A stretch of 64,000 bases of DNA, taken from NCBI GenBank assembly GCA_002794785.1, contig NBBA01000012.1, positions 930,001-994,000 of the forward strand, given 5' to 3'. The first letter of the stretch is position 1, and each line of letters begins with the position of its first letter. The position numbers and the translations under genes are program-made. This document shows positions 24,879 through 33,681 of the stretch, piece after piece. The notes under the pieces are model-generated. The model saw nothing but the letters and a program-made list of their open reading frames with translations, had not been told where the DNA came from and did not search any database. Source of the DNA: Coniferiporia sulphurascens (taxonomy: Eukaryota > Basidiomycota > Agaricomycetes > Hymenochaetales > Hymenochaetaceae).

Positions 24879-26164
24879 CTAGTTTCTCTGCGGCCTGATC
24901 GTCTGCTGCGTCGGCCACATGTCTTCATTCGCGGCTGATAAAAGCATGGGGTTCGTTGCGGTGCCATTACCCTAGACGGGAATCAGACTTCCTCCTACAA
25001 ACATCATCAATGCCACTTACAATCATGGTACTTGGAAACCCTTGATCAAACGGGATAATACTCTCAATGTACTTTATTTGCTCTTCCGAAAGCGATATCT
25101 TGAGCGCCTCGATGTTCGCCATCAGATGCTCCACCTTGCGCCCACCAATGATGGGGAACACATAGGGCGTCTTCTGCATTACGTAGGCAATCGCAACAGC
25201 TGTAATGTGCTCTGTCCCGACTTCCTTTGCCACTTTTTCCAGTGCTGCACAGACCTTCTTTTCGTCTTCGTTGCGCATCCAGTCCGGAGCCATAAGCGTA
25301 CGACCCTTTTCTCCCGACTCGGCGCGGCGTTTCTCCTCTGCGTCTGTACGTAAACGTCCTGCGGCAAGTACATTCCAAGGCGCGAGTGCCAGCCCTTGTG
25401 CACGCGCCATCGGGATGATATCACGTTCCAGGCACCTTGGTAGATCACGAACGGTGTCTTTCCATGGTCCTTTGCGTACTGGTTCGCGGCTGAGACGACC
25501 CAGGCTGGTGTGTCGGACACTCCCAGATAAAGGACCTTTCCCGAGGCGACGAGGTGGTGCAAATTGTTCATGACCTCCTCAATTGACGTGTGATAGTCCC
25601 ACCAGTGTATGTAAAGAATGTCGATATAGCTCGTGCGTAGTTTTTCGAGACTCGCTTCAACGCTAATTTTGAGGGACTTGCCGTTATTGCCAGTATAATT
25701 TGCTTGGATATTTACATCACTGTTCCCGCGTTTATAGTTTGTTGTATACTGTCTTCAGGTAAGTCGAACTCAGTGAAGAGTATGCTATTCACGTGCACCT
25801 TCGTAGCAATTACGAATTGGTCTCGAATACCGCGTGTCTCCGCCCACTCGCCTATGAAGGCCTCGGATGTTTCGTCCTGGCTGAAGTAAGACGTTATTTG
25901 AACACAACACGTTAGTAGAGGACTAGAGGCAACATACTAGCCATTAGCTGTGTCAATAAAATTGCCACCGGCGTCGTAGAATGCGTCAAGGAGCTTAAAA
26001 GACGAATCCTTATCCATTTCACCCATGCCAATTTTTCCCCATTTATCACCGATGCTCATAGCTCCGAGTTGGAGCGGCGAGACGCGTACACTAGCAAGCG
26101 GAGAAAGCACGCGGTAGCGACCGAGTGCAGTGGGTGGCGGAGGAGCAGGTTCCCAGAGAGCCAT
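24879..26164 (-). pseudogene. Aldo/keto reductase array copy AKR-2, frameshifted by a 22-nt deletion
   Basis: Same four-exon gene as AKR-1: [26 protein letters not shown] with the split Tyr codon, a YIHWWD active-site His, [12 protein letters not shown] and a diverged C-terminus ending RPQRN at 24879. Compared with the other copies, 22 nt are missing at about 25423-25431, between IYQGAWNV and the IIPMARAQG segment. This shifts the frame, so the reductase barrel is split into two frames. The rest of the sequence is well conserved, so the loss appears recent. Confidence 0.85.
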
Positions 26165-26803
26165 ACCGTTCAAGCTGCTTATGTATGGAGATGAAGAGAG
26201 AAAGGGTGGTCCCAGAGGATGGGTGGCACCCTTTTATAAGTCCCAGCACAGTGGCGGTTGCCTGAAGTATCGGTGGATGCCTAGTCGCATTGATCCAACC
26301 GATGACGTCTGTTCGGAAACATCTCTGCCAGTTACCGATTCTATGACGGTAGTGTGAATAAGTCAAACTTACTGGAATGAGAAGTAGGTGGCATGGATTG
26401 GAAATATTTACATTAAAAGTCCGCCCGTAAATGGTTTCCTTTTGATGATCGTTTAGTTCCCGCGCTGGTCCCTTTAGGATCGTGAAGTGAGAAAAACCAC
26501 CCTGTTGTACACTATGCTCCTTTCGCCTTCGGAAGCTGAGCCACCCATAAATCTGAATCTGCGCACTGGACCGCACGACAAACGTAGTTGTAAGGCAACA
26601 TAAGCCGGGCTGTGCCAGTGCGACGACCGAACTTCCCTACGATGTGTCCAGTGCTATCTACCACCCTTACACCCCTTTGAGCTTATCGGGTAAAGTCTTA
26701 GTGTTTCCCGGATCTCTGTCCACTTGCTGCTTCCGTTACCACACTCGTGCGAACCTTGAAATGTTCGTTGTATCCTCTTTTTGTCCATTAAATTGTGGGC
26801 TTG
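26165..26803. other. AKR-2 upstream region
   Basis: TATAA-like sequence near 26232 (CTTTTATAAG) may be the AKR-2 TATA box. The shared GGTGACGA element of the other copies is not obvious here. No gene recognised. Confidence 0.4.
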
Positions 26804-27060
26804 TCTTAAAATCTATGCACGTTGTGGTAGATGATGAGGTACAGTGGTGGAGTTTAGACAAGGTGGGTTATCAGTGTAAACCGATGTATTTCTAGGGTGA
26901 GACCAGCTCCCCTTATATACACGTTCCGTGGGCTAGTACTACTATAACTGTCTAGCTCCTATATCCTATGGCGTTATTGTTGCGTTATCGTTCACTTAGT
27001 AAGGTGGTTGTTCATATGACCACGTACTATATTTATATCGTTCGTTATATTTATTTAATA
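26804..27060 (-). repeat. Solo copia LTR, minus orientation
   Basis: A 257-bp copy of the copia LTR in reverse orientation, starting TCTTAAAA and ending ATTTAATA. Perfect 5-bp target-site duplication GCTTG at 26799-26803 and 27061-27065. Internal region lost, probably by LTR-LTR recombination. Confidence 0.92.
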
Positions 27061-27186
27061 GCTTGGACATCCCTGATTCAAATGACAGCTGGGGCAGGGG
27101 GTTATCGGGAAGTTTTGCGTAACCATTTTATGAAGCCGGTCAAAATTTCGATGTTCGAACTTCGCAGTCTACGAAGGGAAAAGCCC

Positions 27187-28029
27187 CACACACCTTGACC
27201 TCTAACCACCATCATCTCACCCAGTGCACATCCACTCGCACCACCCCTAAACTCCCTGGGTTAACCACCCACACCAGTCCTCACTCACAGTAGACATCCG
27301 TCAAGCTGTTTTACGGCCTTGTTCATCATTCCACTCCCCCTTTCCCCCATTCCCCCATGCCCCCTTCTATTCCTTCACCTCCCGGTGCCAAACTTCAAAA
27401 CTGATACCACCTATGAACCTTTCAACCTCGTTGATGAAAATCAGCACATATTAGACTGGGCCATATGCCAGTACAAACTACAGGTCATCAGCATTATTGA
27501 GCAACCACACAATTCATGGCATATCCTCCTCTACCAAGAACACCTCAACTTTTATGGCCCATGCATGTACTTAACATCAGTCCTCCTACAATTCGGAGTC
27601 AACATCACACCTCATGGCAACCTGCCCCTAGCCTCATGCACACACACCGCTCCAATTGCTGTCACGTCACACCTCTCAGAGTCACAAATATCGGACATTA
27701 AACAATTCAAATCCCATCAATCCTCACATCATAAAAAATCAATTAATTTTTCCCACCTTATGCAATCAATATCAGTCATCATAGAAACCATAAAACTGCC
27801 ACCCCCTCCTTCTAAATTTGTTATTCCAATTCCTATCCCACCTGACAAAATTACTTAAAACACTTCTGATCCACAAACTTCATACCATTCAACAGTTAAA
27901 AGCCAGACACTTTATACCTTGTTAAACTCCTCTTGCCTGATACTTCAGATGGTCTCACATCCACGTCTTTTACTTTGTAATGTAGCGGTATATAAATGCA
28001 GATCTAAAAAAAAAAAAAATAAAAAAAAA
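27187..28029 (+). mobile_element. 843-bp poly(A)-tailed retroposon with 14-bp target-site duplication
   Basis: Flanked by a perfect 14-bp direct repeat GAAGGGAAAAGCCC at 27173-27186 and 28030-28043, and ending in a long A-rich tail (about 28007-28029). These are the marks of insertion by LINE-type target-primed reverse transcription. The duplication has the same length as those of the two Tad-like LINEs in this window. The last bases before the tail (GCGGTATATAAATGC) loosely resemble the LINE 3' end (GCGCTATAGAAACGC). No reverse transcriptase is present, so it is non-autonomous or a fragment of another LINE or a retrocopy. The body is C- and A-rich and contains a 179-codon ORF. Confidence 0.72.
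27319..27858 (+). CDS. Unrecognised 179-residue ORF within the retroposon
   Basis: An open frame occupying most of the retroposon in the orientation of its poly(A) tail. The N-terminus is hydrophobic and Pro-rich, the middle reads like a folded segment (TTYEPFNLVDENQHILDW, QVISIIEQPHN), and the C-terminus is Ser/His/Lys- then Pro-rich. I do not recognise a family. It may be an element-encoded protein, part of a copied host mRNA, or a chance frame in C-rich sequence. Confidence 0.3.
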   Translation: MFIIPLPLSPIPPCPLLFLHLPVPNFKTDTTYEPFNLVDENQHILDWAICQYKLQVISIIEQPHNSWHILLYQEHLNFYGPCMYLTSVLLQFGVNITPHGNLPLASCTHTAPIAVTSHLSESQISDIKQFKSHQSSHHKKSINFSHLMQSISVIIETIKLPPPPSKFVIPIPIPPDKIT

Positions 28030-28043
28030 GAAGGGAAAAGCCC

Positions 28044-28692
28044 ATGAAAAGGATGAGAAAATTCCGTGCGAAAAAAGCATTCGCCTAGTGATTGGTCACA
28101 CAATTTCGGCAAGCACCGAACTCTATGTGTTGCATGCCCTATATTTGGGAGGACCCTATTGATGTATCGGGGTTTTGAGATCTGCACCAACTTCCATATA
28201 TATTCTCCAATGTCCGTATACGTGAATTTGAATGCGATTACTAAACAGTCTCCTATTTAAGAACGAGCATGTAGTCTGTTTCCCTTGCACCCCAGTCCTG
28301 CATTTTTGTTTGTGAGCTGAGCATCATTGTATCATGACTAATCATTTATTTATCGCCAATATTCCAATTCTCTGCTCTAACCGATTCGATACTTTGTATA
28401 TCTCTTTAGAGGAAAATACTGAAGCTGGTTTATACGGAGTGACGCTTCTTATTCACTGCGCGCAACACTTTTAGTACCCTCTGAAGCCATCTTGCTATCC
28501 GAAGCAACTTCTTTCCCCTCCCACTTACTTTAGGATTTACTGAGAGAAGATCCATTCCCGGCCAACATCATTCAAGGATGCACCTGGTTTTTGAAGTCAA
28601 TTCGTTCATTTCATGTTACTTGCCTCATGTACGCCTACGGTTTACAACAGCTCTTTTCAACATCGATATTTAAATGACGTCGTAACATTTAG
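28044..28692. other. AKR-3 3' flank, no gene recognised
   Basis: AT-rich spacer. The part near 28610-28690 resembles the 3' flanks of AKR-4, AKR-6 and AKR-8 (TTTCATGTTAC, CGCCTACG, TCAACATCGATAT), so it belongs to the duplicated unit. Confidence 0.45.
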
Positions 28693-30018
28693 CTACTGAG
28701 GTCGTATCGCCTGCTTCAGCGGCCATCCGTCCTCATATGCAGCGGATCCGAGTAAGAGCGATGCAGACGAACCATCACCCTGAAAAGGAGAATGTTAGGT
28801 TCACAAGTGTAGACTTGACCGTAAGAGTCACTCACAATCATGGCATTCGGGAATCCCGGGTCAAACGGAATGATGCTCTCGATGTACTTTATTTGTTCAT
28901 CCGAAAGCGATATCTTGAGCGCCTCGATGTTCGCCATCAGATGCTCCACCTTACGCCCACCAATGATGGGGAACACATAAGGCGTCTTCTGCATCACGTA
29001 GGCAATCGCAACAGCTGTGATGTGCTCTGCCCCAACTTCCTTTGCGACCTTTTCCAACGCAGCACAGACCTTCTTTTCGTCTTCGTTACGCATCCAGTCG
29101 GCCTGTATAATCGTGCGGCCATTCTCTCCAGACTCGGCACGGCGTTTCTCTTCTGCGTCTGTACGCAAACGGCCTCCGGCAAGTACGTTCCAAGGGGCAA
29201 GCGCGAGTCCGAGTGACCGCGCCATCGGAATAATATCGCGTTCGAAGCTGCGTGCCATGACATTCCACGCACCCTGGTAGATCATGAACGGCGTCTTGCC
29301 ATGATCCTTCGCGTACTGGTTCGCAGCCGAGACGATCCACGCAGGTGTGTCCGACACTCCTAGATAAAGGACCTTTCCTGAAGCGACGAGATGATGCAAG
29401 TTGTTCATGACCTCCTCGATGGAGGTGTTGTAGTCCCACCAATGAACGTAGGGGATGTCGATGTAGCTTGTGCGGAGCTTTTTGAGACTCGCCTCGACGC
29501 TGATCTTGAGTGATTTACCGTTATTGCCCGTATAGTTAGCCTTGATTTTGATATTAGTATTGTCTTGTCCACGCTTGTAGTTCGTCGTGTACTGTTCAAT
29601 GTGTAAGTCATATATATTGCGGAGAAGGAAGGCTGTGATCACGCGCCTTTGTAGCAATAACAAGCTGATCTCGGATGCCTCGTTTCTCTGCCCATTCCCC
29701 GATGAAGGCTTCAGAAGTCTCGTCTTGACTAAGTATAGGTGTAGCATTAGTTACGTGAAATAAGTTGGCCAACAGTCCACGAATAACGTACTAGCCGTTG
29801 GCTGTGTCAATAAAATTCCCGCCAGCGTCGTAAAACGCATCAAGTAATTTGAACGACGATTCCTTGTCCATTTCTCCCATACCATATTTTCCCCACTTAT
29901 CACCAATACTCATTGCACCTAGCTGGAGCGGTGAGACACGCACTCCAGCGAGTGGCGACAGCACGCGGTAGCGGCCGAGAGGATTGGCTGGCGGAGGAGC
30001 AGGTGCCCAAAGTGACAT
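28693..30018 (-). CDS. Aldo/keto reductase array copy AKR-3
   Basis: Intact-looking member of the array: [19 protein letters not shown], catalytic Asp in FIDTAN, Tyr split by intron 1, Lys at the end of exon 2, His in [32 protein letters not shown] and a last exon GDGSSAS to IRPQ with stop at 28693-28695. Exon 3 has a two-residue insertion ([10 protein letters not shown]) compared with AKR-1 and reads [10 protein letters not shown] where the others have [10 protein letters not shown]. The last intron happens to be open in one frame, giving a misleadingly long ORF. Start at 30018 matches AKR-4 and AKR-8. Confidence 0.86.
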
Positions 30019-30313
30019 TTCGAAAGTGCTGTTTGGAATGTGTGATTGAAATATGAGATGGGAGAAATTGAACAGCAAGCCACTCTTTTATACGCAAAGT
30101 GCCAGGGCATTACGACTCGGAATGCTGCCGTCGGCAGGTACTGGTGACGAAGTCCTTCGGCACTCATGAGCCTTAGTAAGTCCGTTAAGATGCGTGGGAA
30201 TCCGACGGAGTCGCAAGATGGCTAAAAACTGGTCAAGCTGTATTGTTCATTTGGATATAAAAGTTATCCGTGGGACTTGGAAGTCCAGAACTCTTCAAAT
30301 TGAAGCCTCCTGC
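30019..30313 (-). promoter_or_regulatory. AKR-3 promoter with shared array element
   Basis: TATA-like TTTTATACGCAAAGTGCCA at about 30086-30104 and, further upstream (30123-30165), a GC-rich block with GCCGTCGGCA and GGTGACGA followed by TCCTTCGGCAC. Near-identical blocks precede AKR-4 (about 41653-41690), relic AKR-5 (43681-43720) and AKR-6 (46071-46106), with looser versions before AKR-7 and AKR-8. Conservation among copies suggests promoter function but may simply reflect recent duplication. Confidence 0.5.
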
Positions 30314-30327
30314 AGAGCCACCTTTGG

Positions 30328-32126
30328 AGCCATGTCCTCTCTCCGTGCCCTGGAACTCCTCGGCAACACCTTACGCCACCTCGACCCACTCTATTAAATA
30401 AATATAATGAACGATATAAATATAGTACGTGGTCATATGAACAACCACCTTACTAAGTGAACGATAACGCAATGATAACACCATACGATATAGGAGCTAG
30501 ATAGTTATAGTAGTACTAGCCCACAGAACATGTATATAAGGGGAGCTGGTCTCGCCCTAGAAATACATCGGTTTACGCTGATAACCCACCTTGCCTGATC
30601 ACCACCACTGCACCTCATCGTCTACCACAATGTGCGTAGATTTTAAGACACTCCATCTCTGTCGTCTCTATATTGGGTGCATACTGCCGGTGTTACTATG
30701 GGGCTCCCCCCTATGGTTCATGGGTGTTCGCCAGAAAAGCAAATGTGACAAAATGACCCTCGTCCAGTCCGCTGCGTGCCGCCGTATCCTTGGCTCATGG
30801 CGCACGTCCCCACGTGGCCCCTCGGAAGTCCTCACATCCATTCTGCCCATCCCCCTTCGTCTAGAGCATACCAAAACCCACACGGCCATAAGATATCTTA
30901 CCACCATGCACTCTCTCCTCCCCTTGCGCACTACACGTAAGGGTGCCATCACTACATCCTTCGTCTCCTGGGTTCCCCCTGGATGCGAACGAGTTCCACG
31001 CTACACTCACCCACCATGGATTGCTCTACCTGCCCTGCGGCACGTAAGCATCGATCGAGCAATTGACCACTCTTTGGAAGCGTGAGAGGCACTTGTTCAG
31101 TTCCATCACGGTCTTATCAACCAGCTGAAAGGTACTCCCTCCCGCCTCCTTATCTACACCGACGGTTCCCACAAGGGCATGTCCCCCTCCTCTTTTTCCA
31201 GCGGAGCTGCCGGCGCCTGGTTCTACCGTGGGGAGAATGTCCTCACCCACGAAACCTCTTTAGGTTCGTCGGTCCACGCTACGGACTGTGAACTTGCCGC
31301 TATTGCTGACGCCGCCTGGCTGCTGGCTCACTCTTATGAGCTTCACCCTGCAATTACACAGGTTGAGCTCTACACTGATTGCGAGGTGGCTCTTACCCTC
31401 ATTGCTGACCCTCATCCAGCCCCTGGTGTTAATGTTGCCCTCCTCATTCGAAAATGCCTCAAAGCCGCTACCAAGCGGTTTCCCCATGTGTTCTTTCACC
31501 TGCACTGGGTACCGGGGCATTCCAACATGGAAGGCAATGAATTTGCTGACATTCTCGCCACCGGCATCACGGACCACCCCCCCCTGGGAGCTTCTCCATT
31601 CCTGCCTACCATTCGCTTCCTCCGGGAAGTTGCCTCCTCTACGGCACTAACTAAATGGAAAAACGAGTGGGCTGTCACCTGTCGTAAATTCAAAGGGACC
31701 TCGGATGCTCATTCTATGGGCTCTACACTGACTCCCTCCACTAAGCCGTCTGCCCTGATGCAGAACCTCAAGCTGGGTTGCCGCACTAAGTGCAAAGTTT
31801 TCCAGACCCTCCTCGGTCATGCCGGTTTTGGCGTGTATTTTGGATGCATTCCGGGACGTGATCCCCTTTGCCCCTTCTGCCATGTTCCTGAGACATGAGC
31901 CCACCTCCTGCTCTCATGCCCACACACCCTTGCTGCTCGAAGAGCAGTATGGAAGACACCTTTACTGTTGCAGGAAGCCAAATGGTTTTCTAAAGACAGT
32001 CTCCCTCTCCTCTCCTCTTTCCTTGACTCCCACTCCGCCTTCGAGGTGGAGCCCATCCTCGTCTTTGACCCGGGTGGCCCCACGGTGGTACATGTTTCTG
32101 CTTTAGGTTTCACCTCCGGCAACTAG
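30328..32126 (+). pseudogene. LINE ORF2 C-terminal remnant (end of RT, RNase H)
   Basis: Reads SSLRALELLGNTL, then after the LTR LYIGCILPVLLWGSPLWF, the RNase H motifs YTDGS, DCELAAIADAAW, YTDCEVALT and HWVPGHSNMEGNEFAD, and the C-terminus to TAG 32124-32126. Apart from the LTR the frame is broken only by TGA at 31083 and 31896; the full-length LINE copy has Arg at both places (CGG and CGA). Confidence 0.88.
30392..30648 (+). repeat. Solo copia LTR nested in the truncated LINE
   Basis: 257 bp, TATTAAAT to TTTTAAGA, with a perfect 5-bp duplication CACTC at 30387-30391 and 30649-30653. Removing it and one duplication restores continuity with the full-length LINE, so the LTR is the younger insertion. 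Confidence 0.93.
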
Positions 32127-32237
32127 ACAGAACACCACACTAGTTCTTTTGCCGCTGGTATTTATCCAGCCCCTCTCTCTGCTTATGGCATCCCACTACT
32201 ATTGTTCTCTCTATACCAACCACCATCTCACTCAATA

Positions 32238-32257
32238 CAGGGGCCTAAAGGCCCCTG
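32238..32257 (+). other. Perfect hairpin in LINE 3' UTR
   Basis: CAGGGGCCTAAAGGCCCCTG forms an 8-bp perfect stem with a TAAA loop, about 65 bp before the A-rich tail. The same hairpin is present in the full-length copy at 33366-33385. Confidence 0.6.
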
Positions 32258-32336
32258 GAGCATATTTTGTACTAGATAGTCATGACGCGCTATAGAAACG
32301 CATTTTTAAAATAAATAAAAAAAGAGCCACCTTTGG

Positions 32337-33292
32337 GATCTGCATGAGTCCCCTTCCTAATATAGATATCACGATTTGCATTGTTTGTTGCGTAATCATA
32401 CGATGTTCTCACGCCTCCGAGTCGAAAGCGAGTCCAAGACTCCAAGTCACCTCAACTTCTACTGCTTGTGTCTTTCATGAAATTGACATTTTCGATAAAT
32501 TCCAGAGCACATAGTGCGATAAGCGAGCCCATTAAACGAAGACAGCGAGGTGTCATGCGCCTCAATCTTCTAAACCCGCTTAACTCGAAGGACCCGCCGC
32601 AAGCCCGCAACGCGTTGGGCGCTTGAAAACTCCTTGGTCTTCTTCAGCGCTTGAGCTTCTTTCATTGGATCGCCAATCAGTGTTCATTACTGTATATGTC
32701 CTCTATCTCTTTCAGATGGAGCGAAAATATTCTGGTGGGACGGACTAACGGGTTCTAGGCTTTTCTCCCCTACATTTAATCACTCATAAGTACTACGTAT
32801 GGAATTATGAGCTTTGAATCGTTCGATGCATCCTGTTCTTCTCCAACTTCGAGCGAGAACGTCTTAGCTGAATCAAATGACATATGAGCGGCTTATGAGG
32901 TAATATTTTGTAACAAGTTCAAGTTTTGTCAAAGCTTCAGTGTTTACAGTCTGCAAGAAAAAATGTTGAGCCATACAGAAAGAATTCTTTGTAGAAGACC
33001 AGTGTAAGAAATCTTGAGGTGTATCGTCACAGCACGGGTTGATCCTCGTTGATCAGGAATTTTGCCTTAGCCGATTCCGATCAAGAGCATACATGCAGGT
33101 AACTACGAGTAAAATCCACATGGCGTGTGACCTAAATACCAAGCTATAATCACATAGTCGAGATTACCAGATCGATAATTCCAACGGTAGGCTGGAAGAA
33201 CCCGCGGGAATAGGCATCTGCTTATACAATTAGTCATGCCGATTCGGCAGGTCTGGTTCCGAATCGGCTACTTTGAATTTAATGAGGTAGGT
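32337..33292. other. Duplicated distal spacer between the two LINEs
   Basis: No gene. Short blocks match other array spacers, for example GACATTTTCGATAAATTCC (about 32485) and CCCATTAAACGAA (about 32529), with counterparts near 42706 and 42750. This marks it as part of the duplicated AKR unit. Confidence 0.5.
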
Positions 33293-33365
33293 CTGTTTTC
33301 TGCATATTTTTTTTTTTAAATGCATTTCTATAGCGCGTCATGACTATCTAGTACAAAATATGCTC

Positions 33366-33385
33366 CAGGGGCCTTTAGGCCCCTG
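33366..33385 (-). other. Perfect hairpin in LINE 3' UTR (full-length copy)
   Basis: An 8-bp stem with a 4-nt loop, identical to the one in the truncated LINE at 32238-32257. A conserved 3' structure may be the site recognised by the element's reverse transcriptase; that role is inferred. Confidence 0.6.
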
Positions 33386-33681
33386 TATTGAGTGAGATGG
33401 TGATTGTTATAGAGAGAATAAATCGTGATGGGGCGCCATAAGCGGAGATGGGAGCTGGAAAAGCCAGTGGATTGAGAATGGTAGTGGTATCCAGCCTAGT
33501 TGCCAGTGGCGAAGCCTAGGTCGGAGATATGAACCACAGTGGGGCCACCCAGGTCGAAGACGAGGATGGGTTCCGCCTCGAAGGCGGGGTGAGAGTCGAG
33601 GAAAGATGCCAAAATTGGGAGGCCATCTTTGGAAAACCATTGGGCTTCGGTGGATGGTAAGGGGGTTTTCCAGACCGCACG

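Larger units (their letters stand above)
30328..32322 (+). mobile_element. 5'-truncated Tad-like LINE with nested solo LTR
   Basis: The 3' part of a Tad-type non-LTR retrotransposon, starting within ORF2 and ending with an A-rich tail (AAAATAAATAAAAAA). Flanked by a 14-bp duplication AGAGCCACCTTTGG at 30314-30327 and 32323-32336. It is the same family as the full-length copy at 33307-40071, with many nucleotide differences. A copia solo LTR sits inside it at 30392-30648. Confidence 0.9.
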
